Below, one piece after another: positions 1 to 6,341 of a stretch of DNA of 10,533 nucleotides. The stretch covers positions 1 to 10,533 of the forward strand of contig CAMCZJ010000104.1 of NCBI GenBank assembly GCA_945886995.1, written 5' to 3'. Numbering within the stretch: the first letter of the stretch is position 1; each line of letters begins with the position of its first letter. A model generated the notes under the pieces. It had not been told where the DNA came from. It saw only the letters and a list, made by a program, of their open reading frames with translations, and searched no databases. The DNA is from Asaia bogorensis. Its GTDB lineage: Bacteria; Pseudomonadota; Alphaproteobacteria; Acetobacterales; Acetobacteraceae. Position numbers and translations under genes: made by a program.

Positions 1-611
1 CCGCGCCGCGCGCCGGCGCCAAGCTTGGGGTCAAGCCGCGCCAGATAGCGCTCGGCGAGCGTCTTGAAGCCGCGCCCCTGCCAATCCGCGACCGTCGCCA
101 TGAAATGCCGCGCCCAGGCGGCGACCAGCAGCGCGGGGGTCAGATCATCGTAGCCCTCAGCCAGCAGCGATGTGCGGTCCGGGCGTTCGCCGGGTTCGGC
201 ATCGGCATATTCGGCGAAGCGGAGTTCCATCCCGACCACCAGCCAGGGCGGCGTGCCATCCGGCGCAAGGCCAGAAGGCAGGCCAAGGCGGGTTTGCCCG
301 ACCAGGGCACCATTCAGGCGAAGCCGAGCGGGCCAATCGAAAATCAGCGGAATATCGGGCGGTCCATAAGCGCCAAGCGCATCGGCCAAAGCGACGCTGG
401 CGGCATGCAAGGCAAGCCTGGCGGCGGGCAAGGCTTCTTCCGGTTCCAGCACAATCGCGGCTTCCGCCCGCGCCCAAGACCGCACCCATACCAGCGTGCC
501 CGCGCCCTTTTCCGGCGCAATCGTGCAGGCATGCGCCAACGCATCGCCGCCCTCACGAAGGGCGATGATCGGCGTGAAAACACTCGGCAATGCGGGCAAA
601 TCCTCGGTCAA
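1..611 (-). CDS. Biotin/lipoate A/B protein ligase family protein (partial, 3' end outside window)
   Basis: The minus strand is open from about 701 to the window edge and encodes a protein resembling the biotin/lipoate A/B ligase-like family found beside formate dehydrogenase accessory genes in alphaproteobacteria. Recognisable stretches are LPSVFTPIIALREGGDALAHAC near the N-terminus, GAGTLVWVRSW, IFDWPARLRLNGALVG, PPWLVVGMELRF and, near the edge, a helix with HFMATVADWQGRGFKTLAERYLARL. The segment LRLNGALVGQTRLG occupies the place of the biotin-ligase substrate loop but has no lysine there, so real ligase activity is doubtful. ATG codons at 701 and 698 are in frame but have only pyrimidine-rich DNA upstream and add about 29 residues that look non-conserved. 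I prefer TTG at 611, preceded by GAGGGA about 12 bases upstream, which is longer than ideal spacing. About 203 codons are visible from there. The family assignment is from memory of similar sequences; the start is uncertain. Confidence 0.8.
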   Translation of the reverse strand, partial: MTEDLPALPSVFTPIIALREGGDALAHACTIAPEKGAGTLVWVRSWARAEAAIVLEPEEALPAARLALHAASVALADALGAYGPPDIPLIFDWPARLRLNGALVGQTRLGLPSGLAPDGTPPWLVVGMELRFAEYADAEPGERPDRTSLLAEGYDDLTPALLVAAWARHFMATVADWQGRGFKTLAERYLARLDPKLGAGARR

Positions 612-699
612 TCTGGCGCCATCCCTCGTCAGCCTGTCTTGGGTGCCATATATGCCGCGCGCGGCGGTCTTCACAGCCGGGGGGTCAGGGGAAAGCATC

Positions 700-2748
700 A
701 TGGCTGAGGAAAAGGGGCGGATTGCCCTGGTGTGTAGCTGCGAAGATACCATGCTGCTGGATGGCAAGGCCTTGGCGCGCGGCTGCGGCGCTGGCGTTGA
801 AATCCGGGGCGCCGAGCAGCTTTGCCTGGCCCAGCTTGATCGTTTTGAAGACGCCCTTGCCACTGGCCGGCCACTCACCATCGCCTGCACCGCCCAAGCC
901 CCGCTTTTCAGTCAGGAGGCCGAGGCCGCCGGCGCTGCCTCCCCGATCTTCGTCAATATCCGTGAGACCGCCGGTTGGTCTACTGAGGGCAAGCAAGCCG
1001 GGCCGAAAATGGCCGCGCTGATAGCCGCCGCCGCCGAGCCCATGCCGGAAATCCCCCTGGTCAGCCTGGAAAGTGCGGGCATCACCCTGGTGCTAGGCCG
1101 GGATGAGGTGGCGCTGACCGCCGCCGCCCGCTTGCAGGAAAAGCTCGATATCACCGTGTTGCTGACCGGCGAAGTGCCTGTGGCGCCGCCGCGTCAGGCA
1201 GCGTTTCCGGTGATGCGCGGGCGGGCGCGCGCGGCCAGCGGCTATCTTGGTGCTTTTGAAGTCACCGTGGATGGCGCGGCGGCGCCGAGCCCATCTTCCC
1301 GCGCCGCTTACGCCTGGGGCAAGGGCAAGGATGGCGCGGTCAGCCGGGCGGATATCATTCTGGATCTGACCGGCGGAGCGCCGCTGTTTCCGGCGCATGA
1401 GGTGCGGCAGGGCTATTTGCGCGCCGATCCCGCCGATGGCGCCGCTTTGGAGCGCGCCATTGTGGCGGCTGGCGAATTAGTTGGCAGTTTCGACAAGCCG
1501 CGTTTCGTCGGTTTTGACGGCAAGCTTTGCGCCCATGCGCGCAACAAGCGCGAAGGCTGCACGCGCTGCCTTGACCTTTGTCCCACCGGGGCGATTACGC
1601 CGGGCACGGGTCCGCTCAAGGACCAGGTGGTGATCAGTGCGGAGATTTGTGCGGGTTGCGGTGCCTGTGCGGCGGTGTGCCCAACCGGAGCCGCGACTTA
1701 TGCGCTGCCGCCGACCCAGGCGCTGCTGCGGCGGCTGCGTCGGCTTTTGCTGACCTATGCCGATGCAGGCGGTGAGGCGCCGGTGGTGCTGTTCCATGAT
1801 GATGCGCAGGGGGAGGCCTTGATTGATGCCCTCGCCCGGCATGGTGATGGGCTGCCGGCGCGCGTGCTGCCAATGCGCGTCAATGAAGTTTCGTCGCTGG
1901 ATTTGGCGGTTTTCGCCGGCGCCTTTGCCTGGGGTGCCGCGGCGGTGCGGCTGCTCGCACCTGCCAAGCGAGGCCATGGCGTGGATGGCGTGTTGCGCAA
2001 CATTGATTACGCGGCGGCGGTGCTTGATGGGCTTGGGCTGTCCGGCCCCGTGCCGCGCGCTGCGCTGATTGAAACCGATGATCCGTTCTCAATGGGAGAG
2101 ACCTTAGCCGCCCTGCCCCGCATGGCCTTTGGCTTCGCGCCCGCGCGGTTTGAAGCTTTGGGCAGCCCGCGAGAGATGGCGCAGCAGGGCTTCCGCGCTT
2201 TGCGCGAAGCGGCAGCGGCGCGAGTCGCCATGGTAGCGCTTCCGGAAAAGGCCCCCTTTGGCCTGGCACGGGTTGACCCGGCGGGCTGCACGCTCTGCCT
2301 TGCCTGCACCAGCGTCTGCCCAACCAGCGCCTTCAGTGCCAATCCAGATCAGCCCGAATTGCGCTTTTTGGAAGATGCCTGCGTGCAATGCGGGCTATGC
2401 GCCGCGACCTGCCCGGAGAAGGTGATTACGCTGGAACCGCGGCTGAATTTCGCCCTCGAGGCCGCGCAGCCTTTGGTGGTGAAGGCGGAAGAACCCGCCG
2501 CCTGCCCGCGCTGCAATAAGCTGTTTGGTACGAAAGCTTCCATCGCGCGGGTGAAGGCGAAGCTTTCCGCGCATTGGATGTTCGCCGACCCGGCGCGGCA
2601 GGCTTTGCTGGATTTGTGTGAGGATTGCCGGGTGCTGGAAGCGACGAATGGCGGGATTGATCCCTACGCCGGCGCGCCACGCCCGGTGACGAAAACAACC
2701 GAGGATTATTTGCGCGAAGCTGAGCGGGCGAAGCGCGGGGAGAGTTGA
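700..2748 (+). CDS. 4Fe-4S binding protein, multi-cluster (formate dehydrogenase-associated type)
   Basis: This is a 682-residue cytoplasmic iron-sulfur protein with no signal peptide or membrane segment. The N-terminus has a Cys-Ser-Cys motif (C12, C14) in a Rossmann-like start reminiscent of HdrA-type proteins. A first ferredoxin pair follows: C287-x2-C290-x3-C294-P, with C277 as the likely fourth ligand, and a classic C317-x2-C320-x2-C323-x3-C327-P. A second complete pair is C530/533/536/540-P and C561/564/567/571-P. The C-terminus has two CxxC knuckles (C602/C605 and C640/C643) that could bind zinc or iron. Four [4Fe-4S] clusters are therefore likely. The reading frame runs upstream to about 496, but ATG 700 is chosen because AGGGGAA (687-693) precedes it at good spacing and the upstream part is antisense to the divergent gene. 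Proteins of this build are usually annotated only as 4Fe-4S dicluster proteins near FDH maturation genes. An electron-transfer or FDH-assembly role is inferred. Confidence 0.93.
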   Translation: MAEEKGRIALVCSCEDTMLLDGKALARGCGAGVEIRGAEQLCLAQLDRFEDALATGRPLTIACTAQAPLFSQEAEAAGAASPIFVNIRETAGWSTEGKQAGPKMAALIAAAAEPMPEIPLVSLESAGITLVLGRDEVALTAAARLQEKLDITVLLTGEVPVAPPRQAAFPVMRGRARAASGYLGAFEVTVDGAAAPSPSSRAAYAWGKGKDGAVSRADIILDLTGGAPLFPAHEVRQGYLRADPADGAALERAIVAAGELVGSFDKPRFVGFDGKLCAHARNKREGCTRCLDLCPTGAITPGTGPLKDQVVISAEICAGCGACAAVCPTGAATYALPPTQALLRRLRRLLLTYADAGGEAPVVLFHDDAQGEALIDALARHGDGLPARVLPMRVNEVSSLDLAVFAGAFAWGAAAVRLLAPAKRGHGVDGVLRNIDYAAAVLDGLGLSGPVPRAALIETDDPFSMGETLAALPRMAFGFAPARFEALGSPREMAQQGFRALREAAAARVAMVALPEKAPFGLARVDPAGCTLCLACTSVCPTSAFSANPDQPELRFLEDACVQCGLCAATCPEKVITLEPRLNFALEAAQPLVVKAEEPAACPRCNKLFGTKASIARVKAKLSAHWMFADPARQALLDLCEDCRVLEATNGGIDPYAGAPRPVTKTTEDYLREAERAKRGES

Positions 2749-2772
2749 GCGCTTTCTCGGGTAGAAGCTGTA

Positions 2773-2793
2773 CGGAAGCCTGAGGGCTTTCCG
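2773..2793. terminator. Possible bidirectional terminator hairpin between convergent genes
   Basis: CGGAAGCC and GGCTTTCCG form a 7-8 bp stem with one bulged T around a TGAG loop. It lies 24 bases after the 4Fe-4S gene stop and about 57 bases past the end of the convergent lipoprotein gene. No T-tract follows on either strand, so termination is only inferred from position and structure. Confidence 0.35.
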
Positions 2794-2850
2794 CATGGGA
2801 TGTGTATAAAGGCTGAAACAAAAGCCAAAAACGGATGAGAGGCGATAGTC

Positions 2851-3207
2851 TTAGCGGCCAGATCTTTGGCGGCGCTGGAAGTCTTCCTTCTCTTGCCTAA
2901 ACCTTTCGGCCTCCGAATACCTGTTGGCCTCCGTCCGGCCTAATGCGTTTCCATGCGACGGTTCCCGGGTCGGCCCCGACCAAGTCGTCCGTGGTGGCGG
3001 CACTCCCCGAAGACACTCCACTTTTAACCGATCAATGTCAGAAGGCTGCGGGCTGTTCAAAACATTTGGCGTGTCTGTCTGACCCGTATTTGGGATAGTG
3101 CATGGGGTTGGTGCCGGGCTGGCAAGGTTGCGCTGCGCCGGTAAGGAAGCGCGGGGCTCAGGTGTGAGCGCTTTGGTGCAGGCCGAAAGAGCCAAGAAAA
3201 CGAACAT
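2851..3207 (-). CDS. Putative small lipoprotein, paralogue of the one at 6591-6896 (start doubtful)
   Basis: A 118-residue frame starting at ATG 3207 begins with a short hydrophobic run ending in a lipobox, LSAC, with Cys10 as the predicted lipidated residue. A proline/alanine-rich linker follows, then a charged, Arg/Glu/Gln-rich C-terminus ending FRQEKEDFQRRQRSGR. SPAPTPCTIPNTGQ in the linker matches SPAPTPSNLPVTGQ in the lipoprotein at 6591-6896, and the signal peptides also align, so the two look paralogous. AAGG (3215-3218) lies 9 bases before ATG 3207. However, this start leaves no basic n-region. Aligning the paralogues puts the expected start on an ATA codon at 3225-3223, so the gene may have lost its original start. 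Codon use is less GC-rich than its neighbours (TTA and AAA codons occur). The function is unknown. It could be a decaying copy. Confidence 0.5.
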   Translation of the reverse strand: MFVFLALSACTKALTPEPRASLPAQRNLASPAPTPCTIPNTGQTDTPNVLNSPQPSDIDRLKVECLRGVPPPRTTWSGPTREPSHGNALGRTEANRYSEAERFRQEKEDFQRRQRSGR

Positions 3208-3575
3208 GGCCGCAAACCTTAATATCGCAGCGCCATGGCGGCCCGGCGCAGTAGGGTTAGGTCCGACCGAATGGATTTCACGCGCCTCGGTGCCAGCAAT
3301 CGCGGAGGAGATTCGCGTGATCAATGCACTCCATCCAGTCGAAATCATACCTCACCTGCCATTGCCGGATCAACATGAAATGCATCAGCGTCAGCATTGT
3401 TGATCACCGCTTGCTGAAGGAAATCTGCGCGAAGAACTCGGCGGAAAGATGACCGAATTGCAACAAGGCATGTCATGATCACATTCAAAGCGCGGGGAAG
3501 AATAAGCCCCCTCTATGGCGCCGCACGCCGAAATGGATCACGCTGCCGGCCTTAGCCCCTGACGGAGAATACCCT
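3208..3575. other. Intergenic region without a confident gene
   Basis: About 370 bases between the minus-strand lipoprotein and the plus-strand decarboxylase-family gene. Open frames here have no recognisable protein features. The minus frame can be extended up to 3348, but the added residues look non-coding. The region must hold the promoter of one or both flanking divergent genes. I could not assign convincing -35/-10 boxes. Confidence 0.5.
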
Positions 3576-4124
3576 ATGGCCCGCGTGCCAGATTTGACCG
3601 TGGATGATTTGGCGGAAGCCGATCGCGACCTGCTGAAGCGCCCCATCGCGCTGCATAAGGCATTGACCAATAGTCCCAAGGCGGCGCGCGCCTTTTCCGG
3701 GCTTGGGCAATTCATCCGCTACGGATCGCGACTCGACCCGCGCCTTAGGGAATTGGCCATCCTCCAGGTGGGCTGGCAGGCGCGTTCACCCTATGAATGG
3801 TCCCACCATGTAAAGATCGGCAAGGATTTCGGCGTGAGCGATGCCGATATCCATGGCCTGATCGCCGAAAGCGCCGGGCGCGATTCGGGGCTGGAACCGC
3901 TGGCGAAGCTTGTGCTGCTGGCAGCACGGGAAGCGGCGGCCGGGCCGGGGGTGAGCGAAGCCACCTATAAGGCGCTAAGCGCCCATTTCGACCATGAATT
4001 GATGGTGGATCTGGTGGTAACCATTTCCTTCTACTGCGCGGTTGTGCGCGCGCTATCCTCCCTCGCGATCGAGGTGGAGCCCGAATATCAGCCCTATCTG
4101 GACCAATATCCGCTGCCTGGCTGA
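3576..4124 (+). CDS. Carboxymuconolactone decarboxylase family protein
   Basis: This 182-residue all-alpha cytoplasmic protein belongs to the carboxymuconolactone decarboxylase/AhpD-like superfamily. The signature region is ELAILQVGWQARSPYEWSHH: E59 heads the helix, followed by Y73-E74-W75 and H77-H78, as in the plant- and proteobacterium-type members with the YEW-xH motif. The AhpD redox pair CxxC is absent; residues before YEW are Ala-Arg-Ser-Pro. An AhpD peroxidase-reductant role is therefore unlikely, and the true substrate is unknown. GGAG at 3564-3567 lies 8 bases before the ATG. The gene stands alone, with about 230 bases to the next plus-strand gene. Length and motif order match full-length family members, so it appears intact. 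Confidence 0.92.
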   Translation: MARVPDLTVDDLAEADRDLLKRPIALHKALTNSPKAARAFSGLGQFIRYGSRLDPRLRELAILQVGWQARSPYEWSHHVKIGKDFGVSDADIHGLIAESAGRDSGLEPLAKLVLLAAREAAAGPGVSEATYKALSAHFDHELMVDLVVTISFYCAVVRALSSLAIEVEPEYQPYLDQYPLPG

Positions 4125-4143
4125 ACATGCCAGCCTTGCTAAT

Positions 4144-4175
4144 TTAGTACTAAGCTTATGAATTAAATGGGTTAA
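4144..4175. other. AT-rich island with TTAGTACTAA palindrome and paired TTAA motifs
   Basis: Immediately after the decarboxylase-family gene lies an AT-rich stretch, unusual in this GC-rich window. It has a perfect 10-bp palindrome TTAGTACTAA (4144-4153) and two TTAA motifs (4163-4166 and 4172-4175) five bases apart. It could be part of a promoter or a regulator site; no specific binding protein can be named from the sequence. Confidence 0.3.
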
Positions 4176-4222
4176 ATTACGGGGCCGTTGTTAGCAAACC
4201 ACCCCCGCGGCCTCAGCTTTCC

Positions 4223-4249
4223 GGTGAAGGGCCATCCCAGCCCTTCACC
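4223..4249 (+). terminator. Strong hairpin, probable terminator of the decarboxylase-family gene
   Basis: GGTGAAGGGC (4223-4232) and GCCCTTCACC (4240-4249) form a perfect 10-bp stem with a 7-base loop, about 100 bases after the upstream stop codon. No T-run follows, so this is a GC-rich hairpin whose terminator role is inferred from structure and position. It could instead be a processing or 3'-end protection element. Confidence 0.5.
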
Positions 4250-4294
4250 CCCGGGTTGCAAATAATTTTCAGATTAGGGGGTGAGAAAGGCATC

Positions 4295-4316
4295 GCGTTA
4301 ACCTTTTGGTTAATGC
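4295..4316. promoter_or_regulatory. Inverted repeat GCGTTAACC-TTTT-GGTTAATGC upstream of the hydrolase gene
   Basis: A 9-bp inverted repeat (one G-T pair) around TTTT lies 36 bases before the hydrolase start. It holds two inverted TTAACC elements. TTAACC is half of the CtrA-binding consensus, and ctrA is the next gene downstream, so a CtrA or other dimeric-regulator operator is possible. The TTAA spacing here is 8, not the canonical 7, and the arms are inverted rather than direct, so the CtrA reading is weak. A small RNA hairpin in the leader is an alternative. Confidence 0.35.
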
Positions 4317-4351
4317 TGCCGATGGATAAGGGGTCATCCGAGGGAGAACGG

Positions 4352-5251
4352 ATGGCGATGAAACTTCAGATGGTACAAGCCGGGGTGCTGGACATGGCGG
4401 TGGAGATGAGCGGTCCCGAAACCGGGCCGGTCGCCATCCTTCTCCATGGCTTTCCCGATGACGCCCGCGCCTGGGATGGCGTGGCGCCAGCGCTTGCCGC
4501 CCAGGGTTTCCGCGTTCTTGTACCCTATCTGCGCGGCTACGGGCCAACCCGGTTTCTGGACCAAGCAACGCCCCGTTCCGGCGAACAGGCGGCGCTGGGG
4601 GCGGATTTGCTGGCGCTGATGGATGCGCTTTCGATCGAGAAGGCGATTTTGGCCGGCTATGATTGGGGCGGGCGGGCGGCTTGTGTGGTCGCAGCCCTTT
4701 GGCCCGAGCGTGTGGCCGGCCTGGTTTCCGCAAATGGCTATAATATTCAAGACATTGCGGCGAGCATCCGCCCCGCAGCGCCAGCGCAAGAAGCGCGCCA
4801 TTGGTATCAATGGTACCTGCAAACAGACAGGGGCGCGGCGGGGCTTGCTCAGGATCGGCGCGGCTTGTGTGAGCTGCTTTGGCGCCTTTGGTCGCCCAAT
4901 ATGGGCTTCACGGCAGAAGCCTTCGCCAAAACGGCGGAGAGCTTCGATAATCCCGATTTCGTGGCGGTTTCGGTCCATTCCTATCGTCATCGCCATCGGG
5001 CGGTGGCGGGGGACCCTGCCTATGCAGCCATTGAGCGGAGCCTGGCGGCGCGCCCTGTCATCACCGTGCCAAGCCTTGTGCTGCACGGGGCAGAGGATGG
5101 CGTGGACCCGCCGGAGAATAGCGCCGGCTGCGCCCGGCATTTTGGGCAGCTTCTGGCGCGTGAGGTTGTTTCTCAGGCAGGACACTTCCTATCACGCGAG
5201 TCACCGGCTGAATTTTTAGCCGCGATTCACCTTTTAGTAAGCGTTCATTAA
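4352..5251 (+). CDS. Alpha/beta hydrolase, epoxide-hydrolase-like
   Basis: This 299-residue protein has the alpha/beta-hydrolase fold with an Asp nucleophile, typical of soluble epoxide hydrolases and haloalkane dehalogenases. The oxyanion-hole motif HGFP is at 32-35, followed by W41. The nucleophile elbow GYDWGG places Asp104. D249 (in GAEDG) is the likely acid and H278 (in AGHFLSRESP) the catalytic base. The cap region between has tyrosines (HWYQWYL) of the kind that activate epoxides. HGFP plus GYDWGG favour epoxide hydrolase over dehalogenase, but substrate is unknown. The frame extends upstream to 4256, but ATG 4352 has GGGAG at 4342-4346 at correct spacing, and the upstream residues are unlike the family. 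There is no signal peptide, so it is cytoplasmic. It lies 181 bases upstream of ctrA in the same direction, with a probable terminator in between. Confidence 0.92.
   Translation: MAMKLQMVQAGVLDMAVEMSGPETGPVAILLHGFPDDARAWDGVAPALAAQGFRVLVPYLRGYGPTRFLDQATPRSGEQAALGADLLALMDALSIEKAILAGYDWGGRAACVVAALWPERVAGLVSANGYNIQDIAASIRPAAPAQEARHWYQWYLQTDRGAAGLAQDRRGLCELLWRLWSPNMGFTAEAFAKTAESFDNPDFVAVSVHSYRHRHRAVAGDPAYAAIERSLAARPVITVPSLVLHGAEDGVDPPENSAGCARHFGQLLAREVVSQAGHFLSRESPAEFLAAIHLLVSVH
5198..5228. promoter_or_regulatory. Two GANTC (CcrM-type) sites upstream of ctrA
   Basis: GAGTC (5198-5202) and GATTC (5224-5228) lie 26 bases apart at the end of the hydrolase gene, about 205-235 bases before ctrA. GANTC is the target of the alphaproteobacterial cell-cycle methylase CcrM, and methylation near the ctrA promoter controls its timing in Caulobacter. 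I found no other GANTC between about 5000 and 5432. Function here is inferred. Confidence 0.35.
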
Positions 5252-5281
5252 GGGAGAAATGACCATCGGTCGTAAATAAAT

Positions 5282-5336
5282 GTCCAAAAACCCAGTTTAA
5301 GTATATTTCTTTATCAAGAAATTTACTTTTTTGGAC
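5282..5336 (+). terminator. Nested inverted repeat between hydrolase and ctrA, with T6 tract
   Basis: An inner hairpin pairs GTATATTTCTT (5301-5311) with AAGAAATTTAC (5316-5326), 10 of 11 bases, around TATC. It is followed at once by six T residues (5327-5332), as in an intrinsic terminator for the hydrolase gene, whose stop is 50 bases upstream. An outer pair, GTCCAAAAA (5282-5290) and TTTTTGGAC (5328-5336), encloses it, with ten unpaired bases on the left. The inner stem is AT-rich, unusual for a terminator in this genome. The two layers share the T-tract, so they could be alternative folds, or the repeats could be DNA-binding sites in the ctrA control region. Confidence 0.5.
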
Positions 5337-5432
5337 GATTATCATTCATGGGACGCGGGGCAGGTAATTTTCCTGTTCCAAATCTTCGTGAAACTCGATA
5401 ACATCTTCTTGTCGGTCAAAAGGAGCGATCAA

Positions 5433-6173
5433 ATGCGTGTACTTCTAGTTGAGGATGATCCCACTACGGCGCGTGGCATTTCATTAATGCTGCGTCATGC
5501 CTCCATGATTGTGGAAACTGCGGATACGGGGGAAGAAGCCCTCGAACTCGCCAGGCTCTATGATTATGACATCATCGTGCTTGACCTTATGCTGCCGGAC
5601 CTCGACGGTGGTGAGGTTGTGCGTCGCCTGCGTGCAGGCCGCATTGAAACGCCGGTGCTGATTCTCTCGGGCGTGAGCCGCCCGCAGACGAAAGTGAAAG
5701 TCTTCGGCATGGGCGCCGATGATTTCATCACCAAGCCATTCGATCAGCAGGAACTTGTCGCGCGCATTCAGGCCATTGTGCGCCGCGCGAAGGGTTACAG
5801 CCAACCGACCCTGACTGTTGGTCCGCTGAAGCTCAATATCGGTTCCCGCGAAGTCGCTGTCAGCGGCAATTCCGTGCACCTGACGGGCAAGGAATATGCA
5901 ATCCTTGAACTGCTGGCGCTGCGCAAGGGTGTTGTGCTGACCAAGGAAGTCTTCCTGAACCATCTTTACGGCGGCATTGATGAGCCGGAAGTGAAGATCA
6001 TTGACGTGTTCATCTGCAAGCTGCGCAAGAAGCTTGCGGTGGCGGGTGCAGCCGATCTGATCGGCACGGTATGGGGCCGCGGCTATGTGTTGCGCGAACC
6101 TTCTGACCGCGCGGAAATGTGGGCCACCAGCTCCAATCCGGTGCTCGGTGCCGTAGGTATTCAGGCTGCCTAA
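5433..6173 (+). CDS. ctrA: Cell cycle response regulator CtrA
   Basis: This 246-residue OmpR-family response regulator matches CtrA along its length. The receiver domain starts MRVLLVEDD and has the phosphoacceptor D51 (VLDLMLPD), at the same number as in Caulobacter, and the later K of ITKPF. The DNA-binding winged helix has the nearly invariant CtrA stretch VHLTGKEYAILELL, FLNHLYGG, EPEVKIIDVFICKLRKKL and TVWGRGYVLR. The start is ATG 5433 with AGGAG (5421-5425) 7 bases before it; the frame is open from 5331 but those residues are outside the family. CtrA is phosphorylated through the CckA-ChpT phosphorelay and activates motility and cell-cycle genes; in Rhodospirillales it is mainly tied to motility. 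The C-terminus is about 15 residues longer than Caulobacter CtrA and ends in Ala-Ala, like the ClpXP-recognised end of that protein. The long AT-rich leader (5252-5432) suggests complex control. Confidence 0.97.
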   Translation: MRVLLVEDDPTTARGISLMLRHASMIVETADTGEEALELARLYDYDIIVLDLMLPDLDGGEVVRRLRAGRIETPVLILSGVSRPQTKVKVFGMGADDFITKPFDQQELVARIQAIVRRAKGYSQPTLTVGPLKLNIGSREVAVSGNSVHLTGKEYAILELLALRKGVVLTKEVFLNHLYGGIDEPEVKIIDVFICKLRKKLAVAGAADLIGTVWGRGYVLREPSDRAEMWATSSNPVLGAVGIQAA

Positions 6174-6202
6174 GACTTCTTCGAACTAAAGCCGCTCCAA
6201 CC

Positions 6203-6231
6203 CGGGCATTGCGCTTCAAGCGTAATGCTCG
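6203..6231 (+). terminator. Long-stem hairpin downstream of ctrA, probable terminator
   Basis: Thirty bases after the ctrA stop, a stem of about 13 bp (6203-6215 with 6219-6231, two G-T pairs) closes on a three-base loop; its core is GCATTGCGCT/AGCGTAATGC. There is no T-tract. Position and strength fit a ctrA terminator or 3'-end stabiliser. Confidence 0.5.
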
Positions 6232-6274
6232 CGGATTGGGTGGAATGCTTCCTAGAAAACTATCATGCTTGCCC

Positions 6275-6341
6275 GAGCATTTTCACGCTGAGTGAAATCA
6301 CTTGGTGGCGCTGAAAGTGCGACCAAATTCTGGTCTAGACC
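6275..6341. repeat. Possible dispersed intergenic palindromic repeat
   Basis: This 67-base segment begins GAGCATTTTC and ends TCTAGACC, with a small inverted repeat just inside the left end and the palindrome GGTCTAGACC at the right. The layout recalls families of short intergenic repeats in Rhizobiales that begin GAGCATTTTC and end TCTAGAGC. Only one copy is in the window, so the call rests on remembered similarity. Confidence 0.3.

Noticed and set aside
496..699. Longer N-terminus for the 4Fe-4S protein
   Set aside because: The upstream 68 codons are antisense to the divergent gene, and ATG 700 has a good ribosome-binding site.
105..707. Plus-strand open frames of up to 200 codons over the ligase-like gene
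   Set aside because: Composition is Arg/Gly/Gln-rich without domain resemblance; they are antisense shadows of the minus-strand gene, which has recognisable family sequence.
3208..3348. N-terminal extension of the left lipoprotein to 3348
   Set aside because: It would place 47 unremarkable residues before a signal peptide and lipobox, which must be N-terminal.
3376..3453. 25-codon plus-strand frame starting MKCISVSIVDH
   Set aside because: No ribosome-binding site or context; length compatible with chance.
4334..5185. 283-codon minus-strand frame opposite the hydrolase gene
   Set aside because: The plus strand has an intact catalytic triad, fold motifs and a ribosome-binding site; the minus frame has no family resemblance.
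5259..5303. Two tiny frames (MTIGRK and MSKNPV) in the ctrA leader, possible leader peptides
   Set aside because: Only six codons each, the first too close to its purine-rich site, and no codon pattern suggests attenuation.
5331..5432. 34-residue N-terminal extension of CtrA
   Set aside because: CtrA begins MRVLL at 5433 with AGGAG just before it; the extension covers part of the inverted repeat and AT-rich leader.
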